Shown here: positions 1-7,335 of the stretch, piece after piece | How positions within the stretch are numbered: position 1 is the first letter of the stretch | How the letters are laid out: every line of letters begins with the position of its first letter | Origin: RGIG1959 sp045637645 | Lineage (GTDB): Bacteria; Bacillota; Clostridia; Oscillospirales; Acutalibacteraceae | Assembly (NCBI GenBank): GCA_045637645.1 | Contig: JAZTZV010000091.1 | Span: forward strand, 1-19,252 | Length of the DNA stretch: 19,252 bases | Direction: 5' to 3' | Notes under the pieces: generated by a model | Databases searched by the model: none | What the model was told of the DNA's origin: nothing | Seen by the model: the letters and a program-made list of their open reading frames with translations, nothing else | Made by a program: the position numbers and the translations under genes

Positions 1-101
1 AAAAAGGGTAACCCCCCGTTTGTTTTAAACCCGATCGGTCGTTTTTGTGTCGGACAAAGGACATGTAACGGGAATGCAATACAAATGGTCAAACTTGTTA
101 C

Positions 102-129
102 TTGACGGTGGTTTGTGTCGTATTATAGA
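102..129 (+). promoter_or_regulatory. Predicted sigma-A promoter of the MBOAT-DHHW operon
   Basis: A -35 box TTGACG (102-107) is followed after 16 bp by TATAGA (124-129). It lies about 40 bp upstream of the first gene, with no competing gene between. The rest of bases 1-169 holds no convincing gene on either strand. The T-rich stretch near the left edge could be the tail of a terminator of a gene outside the window, but too little of it is present to say. Confidence 0.55.
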
Positions 130-169
130 ATGAAATGGAGAGTCGAATACTGGAGGAGTTTGTCGATTT

Positions 170-1633
170 ATGGTCTTTTCCGAATTGATTTTTATATATG
201 CGTTTTTGCCGCTGAATTTGCTTGTGTATTTCTTGTCCAAGAATATTCGCGTGAAAAATACGGTGTTGCTCATTTTTTCGTTGCTGTTTTATGCATGGGG
301 CGAGCCGATGTATGTGCTGTTGCTCATCGGCATGACGCTTGCCAACTGGTTGTTGGCGCTGTGGGTCGGTTTGGCACGCGCGCGGGGACACAAGGGGAGT
401 GCCCGCACGGCGCTTGTGCTGTCGTGTGTTGTTAGCTTGTCGGCAATCGGTGTATTTAAATACGGCGGATTTATTCTCGGAAACGTGCAATTTTTCACGG
501 GTTTCCCGTCGGTGATCCCTCAAATTTTGTTGCCGATCGGCATTTCATTTTATACGTTCCAATTGCTGTCGTATGTGGTGGATGTATACCGCGGGGATGT
601 GCCTGCGCAACGCAGTTTTCGCCATTTGCTGTTGTATGTCAGTCTGTTCCATCAATGCATCGCCGGACCGATCGTTCGCTATCGCGATGTGTCCGAGGAA
701 TTGCTGCGTCGCACGACGTCGTTTAAGGATATGTCCGACGGCATCACGCGCTTTACGGTCGGTTTTGCCAAAAAGGCGGTGCTTGCCAATCATTGTGATT
801 TACTTGCCAAGCAATTGCTTGGTTTGAGCGCGGATGACAAATTGGAGGCGTTGACGACGCAACAGATCGTGTCGTGCTCGTCACTGGCGCTTTGGATGAG
901 CATGGCGTGCTATATGCTGATGATTTATTTGGATTTCTCGGCGTATTCCGATATGGCGATCGGTATGGGGCGCATGATCGGTTTCCATTACAAGGAGAAT
1001 TTCAACTATCCGTATGTCGCGCAAAGTGTCACGGATTTTTGGCGACGCTGGCACATGTCGCTGTCGAGCTTTTTCCGCGATTATGTATACATTCCGCTGG
1101 GCGGCAACCGCTGTTCGTTCGTGCGGCAGTTGTTCAACATGCTCGTTGTGTGGTTCTTAACGGGCTTGTGGCATGGCGCAAGCTGGAACTATGCACTGTG
1201 GGGATTGTATTTCTTTGTCCTGTTGGCGTTTGAAAAGATGTTTGTCGGACGCGTGCTTGAAGTGTTGCCGCGCGTGTTCCGCCACGTGTATTTGCTCGTT
1301 GCCGTGTTCTTCGGTTGGGTGTTGTTCCGCATGGAGAATCTCGATCACATGTGGACGATGCTGTGTGGCATGTTCGGGCAAAACGGCAATGCGTTCACCG
1401 ATTTTGAAACGAACGCGCTGCTGACGGCGAATGTGTTCTTCTTGGCGGTGGCGATCATCGCTTGCACGCCGCTTGTGAATATGATCGCGCAGAAGATGGG
1501 AAGTGCTCGCGCGAAAGCGGTGCTTGCCGTTACGGCGGTCGTCAAGGTGGCGGCGCCGATCGTGTTGTTGCTTCTCGGCACGGCGATGCTGGTCGGCAAC
1601 AGCTACAACCCGTTTTTGTATTTTCAATTTTAA
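170..1633 (+). CDS. MBOAT family O-acyltransferase (AlgI/DltB/PatA type)
   Basis: A 487-residue polytopic membrane protein, the usual length for bacterial MBOAT enzymes of the AlgI/DltB/PatA branch. These move acyl groups (usually acetyl) across the membrane onto an extracytoplasmic polymer such as a polysaccharide, teichoic acid or peptidoglycan. Visible hallmarks are the family block DFWRRWHMSLSSFFRDYVY with conserved His295, then LTGLWHGASWNY with His335, the expected catalytic histidine. About ten or more hydrophobic segments span the protein. The ATG at 170 has a GGAGGAG ribosome site about 11 bases upstream. The stop codon overlaps the ribosome site of the DHHW gene, so the two form an operon, the normal pairing for this family. 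The acceptor polymer cannot be told from sequence; no dlt genes are adjacent, so D-alanylation is less likely than O-acetylation. Confidence 0.93.
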   Translation: MVFSELIFIYAFLPLNLLVYFLSKNIRVKNTVLLIFSLLFYAWGEPMYVLLLIGMTLANWLLALWVGLARARGHKGSARTALVLSCVVSLSAIGVFKYGGFILGNVQFFTGFPSVIPQILLPIGISFYTFQLLSYVVDVYRGDVPAQRSFRHLLLYVSLFHQCIAGPIVRYRDVSEELLRRTTSFKDMSDGITRFTVGFAKKAVLANHCDLLAKQLLGLSADDKLEALTTQQIVSCSSLALWMSMACYMLMIYLDFSAYSDMAIGMGRMIGFHYKENFNYPYVAQSVTDFWRRWHMSLSSFFRDYVYIPLGGNRCSFVRQLFNMLVVWFLTGLWHGASWNYALWGLYFFVLLAFEKMFVGRVLEVLPRVFRHVYLLVAVFFGWVLFRMENLDHMWTMLCGMFGQNGNAFTDFETNALLTANVFFLAVAIIACTPLVNMIAQKMGSARAKAVLAVTAVVKVAAPIVLLLLGTAMLVGNSYNPFLYFQF

Positions 1634-1645
1634 AGGAGTACACCT

Positions 1646-3103
1646 GTGAAACATAAAAAAATGATCAGTCACGACGAGCGCGTGTTGGCAAAGACGCGCG
1701 TAGTGTGTGTGGCGGTGTTCTTTTTGGTGCTGTATGCGCTGACGGTGATGGGGTTCATTCTTCCTCTTCGTCCGACGCATTCGGACATGGAACATCGCGA
1801 TTTGGAGACGTTTCCTGTTTTTACGTGGGAAACGCTTGCAGACGGATCGTATTTTGACAAAATCAATGTGTGGTTTTCGGATACGTTCCCGATGCGTGAG
1901 GAATGGATGTTACTCAACCGTTCGGTGAAGGATGTGTACGGCATCAGCGGCATGGCCATTCACGGCGAAGTGGGTTCGGGCGACGAGATCCCCGACATTC
2001 CTCTTACGACAGCCACGACCGCTTCGACCACTACGACCACCACCACGGCGGTCACCACCACGACCACGGCCATCAAAACGACCACCACGACCGCGACAAC
2101 AAGTACCACGGTTGTGACGACCACCTCGACTACACCTCCGACAACGACAACTGTTGTCAATTCCAACGTGAAACCTGCGGGACAGGACAAGGTTCCCGCC
2201 GAATCGAACGGTGCGATTTTGACCATCGGTGACAGTGGCTTTGAATATTATCACTTCTCGCAAAGCGCGGCGGATACGTACATCGGTGCGGTCAATCGCC
2301 TTGCCGATCAACTCGCGGGAACAGCGAATGTGTACGACATGATCGTGCCGACGAGCATGGATATTTGCGTGGATCCGTCGGTGCGTGCGAACGTGAACGC
2401 ATCGGATCAGAAAAAGGCGATCGCGTATTTTTACGGGTCGATGAATCAAAATGTCAAAACGGTTAATATTTTCGACACGCTGTTGCAGGCGCATCAAGCG
2501 GGTGAGTATTTGTATTTCCGTACCGACCACCATTGGACAGCGCTCGGAGCATATCGCGCGTATGAGCAGTTTTGCGCGGCGCGCGGCGTGACGGCAACCC
2601 CGCTGTCGGCGTATCAAGCGATGGATTTCCCCGGTTATCTCGGTTCGTTCTACCGCGATACGCAGTCCTCGGCGATGGCGGCAAGCCCCGATGTGGTGCA
2701 GGCGTTCATCCCGACGTCAACCAACACTATGACGCTCACGACTGCGGATGGATCGACGTCTTATCCGATCGTAACGGATGTCAGCGATTGGGACGATTTG
2801 TACAAATACAATTGCTTCATCGGCGGCGATAACCCGCTGTCGGTGATCCAAAATCCGAACAAGACCGACGGCTCGGCGTGCTTGCTGATCAAGGAATCGT
2901 TCGGCAACGCGTATGCGCCGTTCCTTGTGGAAGACTATCAGACGGTGTATGTGCTTGACTACCGCTACTTCGATGAGATCGACGACCGCGGCATTGCGCA
3001 GTTTGTCAAGGACAACGGCATTCAAGACGTCTTGCTTCTCAACAATATGTCCGCCACCCGAAACGAATACTTGGTGGAGTCGCTGGATGCGCTTGTGAAA
3101 TAA
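1646..3103 (+). CDS. DHHW family (AlgX/AlgJ-like) extracytoplasmic acetyltransferase partner
   Basis: A 485-residue protein that starts at GTG 1646, seven bases after an AAAGGAG site overlapping the MBOAT stop codon. It has one N-terminal membrane segment (about residues 18-40), so the rest is probably outside the membrane. Residues about 120-171 are an almost pure Thr linker, as often seen in surface proteins of Ruminococcaceae. The C-terminal part is SGNH-hydrolase-like. It has TIGDSGFEYY (Asp196), the diagnostic DHHW at residues 294-297 (Asp294 and His296 being the likely catalytic pair) and KESFGNA with Ser418 as likely nucleophile, by analogy with the AlgX/AlgJ family. The expected role is to receive acetyl groups from the MBOAT protein and place them on an extracellular glycan. 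The linker would let the catalytic domain reach into the wall. The substrate is unknown. Confidence 0.88.
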   Translation: MKHKKMISHDERVLAKTRVVCVAVFFLVLYALTVMGFILPLRPTHSDMEHRDLETFPVFTWETLADGSYFDKINVWFSDTFPMREEWMLLNRSVKDVYGISGMAIHGEVGSGDEIPDIPLTTATTASTTTTTTTAVTTTTTAIKTTTTTATTSTTVVTTTSTTPPTTTTVVNSNVKPAGQDKVPAESNGAILTIGDSGFEYYHFSQSAADTYIGAVNRLADQLAGTANVYDMIVPTSMDICVDPSVRANVNASDQKKAIAYFYGSMNQNVKTVNIFDTLLQAHQAGEYLYFRTDHHWTALGAYRAYEQFCAARGVTATPLSAYQAMDFPGYLGSFYRDTQSSAMAASPDVVQAFIPTSTNTMTLTTADGSTSYPIVTDVSDWDDLYKYNCFIGGDNPLSVIQNPNKTDGSACLLIKESFGNAYAPFLVEDYQTVYVLDYRYFDEIDDRGIAQFVKDNGIQDVLLLNNMSATRNEYLVESLDALVK

Positions 3104-3133
3104 AACGGTAACAAATGTCATAATTACAGAGTA

Positions 3134-3171
3134 CGAGGTGTCGCAAAACTGCGACACCTCGTTTTTGTTTT
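3134..3171 (+). terminator. Intrinsic terminator after the MBOAT-DHHW operon
   Basis: A perfect 12-bp stem, CGAGGTGTCGCA (3134-3145) with TGCGACACCTCG (3150-3161), closes a 4-base AAAC loop and is followed by TTTTTGTTTT. It separates the acetylation operon from the SOS-controlled promoter of the phage block. Confidence 0.92.
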
Positions 3172-3182
3172 GCGAAAACCTC

Positions 3183-3211
3183 TTGACAAATCGCCGAGAG
3201 GGGTGTATCCT
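3183..3211 (+). promoter_or_regulatory. Predicted sigma-A promoter of the phage-particle operon
   Basis: TTGACA (3183-3188), an exact -35 consensus, is spaced 17 bp from TATCCT (3206-3211). It is the only promoter-like element found between the DHHW terminator and the first phage gene. The predicted start, near 3218, lies just before the first SOS box, so a bound LexA would sit on the initiation region. Confidence 0.6.
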
Positions 3212-3224
3212 TATGGCACAAAAA

Positions 3225-3236
3225 GAACAAACGTTC
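3225..3236 (+). promoter_or_regulatory. LexA (DinR) SOS box 1
   Basis: GAACAAACGTTC matches the Gram-positive SOS operator core GAAC-RNRY-GTTY at every position. It starts 13 bp downstream of the -10 box, a typical operator position for repression. A-rich and T-rich flanks extend the dyad. The repressor itself is not encoded in the window. Confidence 0.8.
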
Positions 3237-3277
3237 TGTTTTGCGGTGAGATTTTCGCTTTTGAAAAGAAAGAATTT

Positions 3278-3314
3278 GCTTTTCGTCTCCCAAACGACGA
3301 AAAGCGTCTTTTTT
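3278..3314 (+). terminator. Terminator-like leader hairpin (possible attenuator)
   Basis: A perfect 10-bp stem, GCTTTTCGTC (3278-3287) with GACGAAAAGC (3296-3305), has an 8-base loop and is followed three bases later by six T (3309-3314). The 3' arm can instead form a short competing hairpin, GACG with CGTC, directly against the T run. It lies between the two SOS boxes and upstream of every gene of the block. It may end part of the leader transcripts. Confidence 0.5.
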
Positions 3315-3325
3315 ACCCGACAAAA

Positions 3326-3337
3326 GAACAAATGTTC
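3326..3337 (+). promoter_or_regulatory. LexA (DinR) SOS box 2
   Basis: GAACAAATGTTC is a second exact match to GAAC-RNRY-GTTY, 101 bp downstream of box 1. Its dyad extends to AAAAGAACA on the left and TGTTCTTTT on the right. No separate promoter is evident at this box. It could act by cooperative binding with box 1 or as a roadblock. Confidence 0.78.
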
Positions 3338-3371
3338 TTTTTGATTACTTTACAAGAAGGAGTGAAAGCGA

Positions 3372-3698
3372 ATGATGTGCAGAGTGTGTTCACAACGTTT
3401 CGAGGACACGCGAATCAAACGGATCTATGACGAGTATCCGTACGGCGACGGTTATGAGGCCGTGTGCACGAACGGAGTATGTCCGTGTTGCGGATCGGAG
3501 GAAATTGTGGAGGAGGCGCGGTGCTTGCAGTGCGGCGAGGATGTGTCGGATGCGGATTTGGTCAACGGGTTTTGCCGCTTTTGCGCGGAAGAATTGGAAC
3601 AGACATTGGATTGGATCGTCTCCATGTTGACGCCTGCGCAGAGGCGCTGGATGGCCGATCATCCCGAATGGGTCGAGCGAGGTGACGGGGTATGTTGA
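3372..3698 (+). CDS. Double zinc-ribbon protein, first gene of the phage block
   Basis: A 108-residue soluble protein rich in cysteine. The spacing suggests two zinc ribbons. The first is Cys3-x2-Cys6 with Cys37-x2-Cys40 (in CPCCG); the second is Cys51-x2-Cys54 with Cys68-x2-Cys71. Cys32, Cys39 and Cys108 are extra. The C-terminal third is helical and has no cysteine until the last residue. The ATG at 3372 follows an AAGAAGGAG site with 9-base spacing. Its end overlaps the start of the small terminase gene by 7 bases (ATGTTGA), so the two are probably translationally coupled. I do not recognise a named family. Small zinc-ribbon proteins just before terminase genes occur in phages, and DNA binding or regulation is possible but unproven. 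It is the first gene downstream of the SOS operators. Confidence 0.8.
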   Translation: MMCRVCSQRFEDTRIKRIYDEYPYGDGYEAVCTNGVCPCCGSEEIVEEARCLQCGEDVSDADLVNGFCRFCAEELEQTLDWIVSMLTPAQRRWMADHPEWVERGDGVC

Positions 3699-4048
3699 CG
3701 GCAAGACAAAAACGGTTTGCACAGGCGTGCATGGAAGGGGTTGATCCCGAGGAAGCATATCGTGCGGCAGGATATCGCGATCAAAACGCGATGGCGGCGG
3801 CGAGACGCTTGTTGAAAGCACCGACGGTGAAAGCGTTTATGGAACAACCGCTTATAAAGGATCATACGGTGGCGGATTCTGACGAGATTTTGCGTTTTTT
3901 GACGTCGGTACTTCGCGGTGAGGTCGGCAACGAAAAAGACCGCTTGCGTGCGGCGGAATTGCTCGGGAAACGACAGGGTTTGTTCACCGATAAAGGATTG
4001 GCGGAGCCGACAACAGAGGTTGTGATCGTGGATGATCTCGGTGGATGA
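3692..4048 (+). CDS. Phage terminase small subunit
   Basis: A 118-residue protein resembling the Terminase_2 family. The N-terminus, LTARQKRFAQACMEG, is followed by EEAYRAAGY and an AARRLLKAPTVKAFM helix, which is the DNA-recognition helix-turn-helix of TerS. The C-terminal part (DEILRFLTSVLRGE, then RLRAAELLGKRQGLF) is the usual oligomerisation region. TerS picks the DNA to be packaged and hands it to the large subunit. The start overlaps the zinc-ribbon gene by 7 bases and the end overlaps the large subunit gene by 17 bases if that starts at 4032. It is full length for the family. Which DNA it recognises (its own locus, host DNA or random sites) decides whether the particle is a phage or a gene-transfer agent. 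Confidence 0.88.
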   Translation: MLTARQKRFAQACMEGVDPEEAYRAAGYRDQNAMAAARRLLKAPTVKAFMEQPLIKDHTVADSDEILRFLTSVLRGEVGNEKDRLRAAELLGKRQGLFTDKGLAEPTTEVVIVDDLGG

Positions 4049-5381
4049 TGTAACGTGTATGCGCACGTTTATCGGTGGTTCCTATGACGAGTTTTGGACG
4101 TGCAGGAAACGGTATCGCGTGGTGAAAGGGTCGCGTGCAAGCAAGAAATCGAAAACGACGGCGCTTTGGTATATATCACAGCTCTCCAAGGAGAAATACC
4201 GCGAGGCGAATTTGCTTGTCGCGCGCAAAACCTATCGCACGCTCAAGGACAGTTGCTTTGCGGAGCTCAAGTGGGCGATACGTCGGTTGGGGCTTGAGGC
4301 GACGTGGAAAGCCAAAGAAAGTCCGATGGAGATCGAGAACGTCAAGACGGGGCAGAAGATCTATTTTCGCGGACTCGACGATCCGTTCAAGATCACGTCG
4401 ATCACCGTTGAGCGGGGGTATTTGTGTTGGCTTTGGATCGAAGAAGCGTATGAGATCGACAGCGAGGCGGATTTCAACACCATCGATGAATCGATCCGCG
4501 GTGCCGTTCCCGCGCCGCTCTTCAAACAGATCACGCTGACGTTTAACCCGTGGAGCGAGCATCATTGGCTGAAAAAGCGGTTTTTCGATACGCCGCAGGA
4601 CGATGTGCTGGCGATGACCACCAATTACACGTGCAACGAGTTTTTGCAAGAGGACGATCGTCGGTTGTTCGAGACGATGAAAGAGCAAAACCCGCGACGC
4701 TATCGTGTGGCGGGCCTCGGCGACTGGGGCGTGACGGAAGGCTTGATCTTCGATCGTTGGAGCACGGAGGATTTTGAGGTTGACGAGCTTTTGCGCGGGG
4801 AGAACGGCTGGAAATACAAATGCGTATTCGGTCTTGACTACGGCTATTCCAACGATCCGACGGCATTCGTCGCGGCGGCAGTCAACAACGAGGACAAGGT
4901 GCTGTACATCTTCGACGAGCATTATCAAACGCGGATGATCAACTCGGAGATTGCCGAGATGATCAAAGAAAAAGGCTATGCGAAGGAGCGCATCCGCGCC
5001 GACTGCGCCGAGCCGAAAAGCAACGAGGAACTCCGCCGAGCGGGGATCTCGCGCATCCAACCTGCCGACAAGGGCAAGGACAGCGTGTTGCACGGTATCG
5101 CGGTGTTACAGGAATATCGCATCGTGGTGCATCCCGTTTGCAAGGCGGCGATCGCGGAGCTGTCGTCGTATGCGTGGAAAACGGATACGTCGGGCGCGGG
5201 GATCAACGTGCCCGAGGACAAGAACAATCACCTGATGGATGCGCTTCGCTACGCGATGGCGGATGTGCGGCATTTTCGACCGCAGACGCCCGAGCAGGCG
5301 CACAAAGCCCACAAGGCGGCGTATGCGGTGCGACGCGAGAGCGGCAACGTCAGCGCGGATGTGCGCGGAGGGTGGATATAA
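4032..5381 (+). CDS. Phage terminase large subunit (ATPase and nuclease)
   Basis: A 449-residue TerL of the PBSX/Terminase_3 kind, full length. The ATPase half has a Walker A-like loop KGSRASKKSKTTA at about residues 32-44, Walker B LCWLWIEE (131-138) and the coupling motif LTFNPW (169-174). The RNase H-like nuclease half has FGLDYGYSNDPTAF with Asp269, IRADCAEP with Asp324 and NHLMDALRY with Asp403, the expected metal-binding acidic triad. The protein pumps DNA into the prohead through the portal and cuts the concatemer. The loop lacks the usual second glycine before the lysine (it reads KKS), a variant I believe occurs in related clostridial terminases. Met1 at 4032 and Met10 at 4059 are both possible starts; neither has a strong ribosome site, consistent with coupling to the gene before it. 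Confidence 0.93.
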   Translation: MISVDDVTCMRTFIGGSYDEFWTCRKRYRVVKGSRASKKSKTTALWYISQLSKEKYREANLLVARKTYRTLKDSCFAELKWAIRRLGLEATWKAKESPMEIENVKTGQKIYFRGLDDPFKITSITVERGYLCWLWIEEAYEIDSEADFNTIDESIRGAVPAPLFKQITLTFNPWSEHHWLKKRFFDTPQDDVLAMTTNYTCNEFLQEDDRRLFETMKEQNPRRYRVAGLGDWGVTEGLIFDRWSTEDFEVDELLRGENGWKYKCVFGLDYGYSNDPTAFVAAAVNNEDKVLYIFDEHYQTRMINSEIAEMIKEKGYAKERIRADCAEPKSNEELRRAGISRIQPADKGKDSVLHGIAVLQEYRIVVHPVCKAAIAELSSYAWKTDTSGAGINVPEDKNNHLMDALRYAMADVRHFRPQTPEQAHKAHKAAYAVRRESGNVSADVRGGWI

Positions 5382-5527
5382 GGGCAGTGAAAAGTGAAGA
5401 GTGAAAAGTGAAGAGGGAAAGGTCAAAGGGCAGTGAAGAGTGAAAAGTGAAGAGTGAAGAGGGGGAGGTCAAAGGGCAGTGAAGAGTGAAGAGTGAAGAG
5501 TGAAGAGTGAAAAGTGAAGAGGGAAAA
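5381..5527 (+). repeat. Three 46-bp repeats built of GTGAARA heptamers
   Basis: Between TerL and portal lie three copies starting with AGGGCA at 5381, 5427 and 5473, exactly 46 bp apart. Each has AGGGCA, a run of GTGAAGA/GTGAAAA heptamers (4, 4 and 6 copies), then a G-rich heptamer (GGGAAAG, GGGGGAG, GGGAAAA); the first two copies end in GTCAA. The strand is almost free of C. The third copy ends against the ribosome site of the portal gene. Nothing codes here. The repeat resembles heptameric short tandem repeats seen dispersed in several bacterial genomes. Confidence 0.9.
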
Positions 5528-5537
5528 GGAAGGAGAT

Positions 5538-7334
5538 ATGGGATTGGAACAACAACGAACCATCACGCCGCGTGAGGTGTGGCAGGAATACGAAAGCGGT
5601 CGGCGATTCAAAAGCGGACTCGGTGAGCTGGGCTTGTACGAACAGAATCGGCGTAACGAACGGTTTTTTGTCGGCGATCAATGGCACGGTGCGAAATGCG
5701 GCGGTGAGCGACCGCTGGTGCGACACAACGTCATCAAACGTATCGGCGATTACAAAATGGCGGTAATCGGCGCGACGCCGTTGTCGGTGGTATACAGCGC
5801 GGAAGGTGTGCCGCACACGGCGCAAATGCGTGAAAATGTGCGCCGCAAGCGGGAGGCAATCAAGAATGAGCCGCTTCATCCGATGATGCCGCGCGAAAGA
5901 GCGACGGATGCCGCGGATATTGATTTGATGATGTCGGCGTTGTCGGATTATTTCCGCGTGACGGCGGAGCGCGTCAAATTCACCGATAAACGCGCACAGG
6001 TGCTTGAAGATGCGTACATCAGCGGTACAGGATATTTGCATACCTTCTGGGATGCGGGTGTGCAAACAGGCTTGTATGCGGATGCGGGACAACGCATGCC
6101 CATTCAAGGGGATATCGGCGTTGAGACGTTGGATGTGGAAAATGTGTACATGGGCGATCCGATGGTTTCGGAGATTCAGTCACAACCGTATATTCTCATC
6201 GTGCAACGTAAAAGCGTGCGCGAGCTTCGAAAAGCGGCGCGTCGAAACGGTGTGCATCGCGTGATGGTCGAGTCGATCGTACCCGACAGCGAACACGGCT
6301 TTATGGCGGGTGACCGCGCGAGGCACGAACCCGCCGACTGCCAAAAAGCGACGGTGATCACGCGTCTTTGGAAAAGCGCGGATGAACACGGACGCGTGAC
6401 GGTCAAGGCGATACAGGTATGCAAAGAAACGGTGATCCGCGAGGAGTGGGATTTAGGGATTCGCTTGTATCCGCTTGCATCATTCACATGGCAAAAGCGC
6501 AAGAATTGCGCATACGGCGACAGCGAGGTCACCAACCTTATTCCGAACCAAATCGCCATCAACCGTATGCTGACAGCATCGGTGTGGGCGGTTATGATGA
6601 TGGGTATTCCGATGACCGTTGTCAACGGCGATGTGGTCACGCAGGAGGTGACCAACGACCCCGGACAGGTGCTTCGTGTATACGGTAATGCCGAGGACGT
6701 GGAGACGGCGGTTCGTTACATTAATCCGCCGGAGTTTTCGCCGAAGTTTGACGAAAACATTCAGTCGCTTATCAGCAACACGCTCACGCAATCGGGCGCG
6801 AACGAAGCGGCGCTCGGTGACATTCGTCCCGACAACGCCTCCGCCATCATCGCGGTGCGCGAAGCGGCGACGTTGCCGATGCAAACCATTCAAAATCGCT
6901 ATTGCAGTTTTGTTGAGGATGTCGCGCGCATTTGGGCGGAATTTTGGATCATGAAATACGGTTGCCGCCACTTGAAGATCGAGGACGAGAGCGGAACGTG
7001 GTACATGCCGTTTGACGGCGAACGCTATAAGTCGCTGTTGGTTTGCGCCACGATCGAAGTCGGTTCGGCGGCGTTGTGGAGTGAATCGCAAACCGTTTCG
7101 ACGCTTGATAACCTGTTGGAATCGAATGTCATCACGCCGCTTCAATATTTGCAACGCTTGCCTGCGGGCGTGGTGCCGAATGTGCAAGGGTTGATTCGTG
7201 ACATGCAGGAAAACGGCGGGATGATCGCACAGGATATATCGGACGGAACGGAAACCGATGCGCTACAAGCGATGCCCGTGATGACGCCCTCGCAACGGGA
7301 GGATTTGATTCAGCGTGTGATGGGAGGCGAGTGA
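5538..7334 (+). CDS. Phage portal protein, P22-like
   Basis: About 598 residues. The dodecameric portal forms the DNA channel at the capsid vertex and docks the terminase. Supporting features are an N-terminal region with NERFFVGDQW, a central GTGYLHTFWDAG, DVENVYMGDP, an LNRM-like stretch QIAINRMLTASVWAVMM and a long helical C-terminal part. These fit the P22-type portal family better than the HK97 or SPP1 types. I chose ATG 5538 because AAGGA (5526-5530) and AAGGAG (5530-5535) sit just before it. An in-frame GTG at 5514 lies inside the heptamer repeat and is unlikely. The C-terminus lacks the long coiled barrel extension of P22 itself, judged by total length. Its stop is one base before the start of the next small gene. 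Confidence 0.85.
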   Translation: MGLEQQRTITPREVWQEYESGRRFKSGLGELGLYEQNRRNERFFVGDQWHGAKCGGERPLVRHNVIKRIGDYKMAVIGATPLSVVYSAEGVPHTAQMRENVRRKREAIKNEPLHPMMPRERATDAADIDLMMSALSDYFRVTAERVKFTDKRAQVLEDAYISGTGYLHTFWDAGVQTGLYADAGQRMPIQGDIGVETLDVENVYMGDPMVSEIQSQPYILIVQRKSVRELRKAARRNGVHRVMVESIVPDSEHGFMAGDRARHEPADCQKATVITRLWKSADEHGRVTVKAIQVCKETVIREEWDLGIRLYPLASFTWQKRKNCAYGDSEVTNLIPNQIAINRMLTASVWAVMMMGIPMTVVNGDVVTQEVTNDPGQVLRVYGNAEDVETAVRYINPPEFSPKFDENIQSLISNTLTQSGANEAALGDIRPDNASAIIAVREAATLPMQTIQNRYCSFVEDVARIWAEFWIMKYGCRHLKIEDESGTWYMPFDGERYKSLLVCATIEVGSAALWSESQTVSTLDNLLESNVITPLQYLQRLPAGVVPNVQGLIRDMQENGGMIAQDISDGTETDALQAMPVMTPSQREDLIQRVMGGE

Positions 7335-7335
7335 C

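Noticed and set aside
3138..3430. Two overlapping open frames in the SOS leader (43 codons from ATG 3213, and 86 codons from TTG 3170)
   Set aside because: They run through the promoter, SOS boxes and hairpin, lack good ribosome sites and show no recognisable protein. A short leader peptide from ATG 3213 cannot be fully excluded.
4176..5093. Long minus-strand frame under TerL, and similar ones under other phage genes
   Set aside because: These are shadows of well-supported plus-strand genes, rich in Arg and His, without ribosome sites or family motifs.
5381..5527. CRISPR array
   Set aside because: The units are contiguous low-complexity heptamers with no unique spacers and no cas genes nearby.
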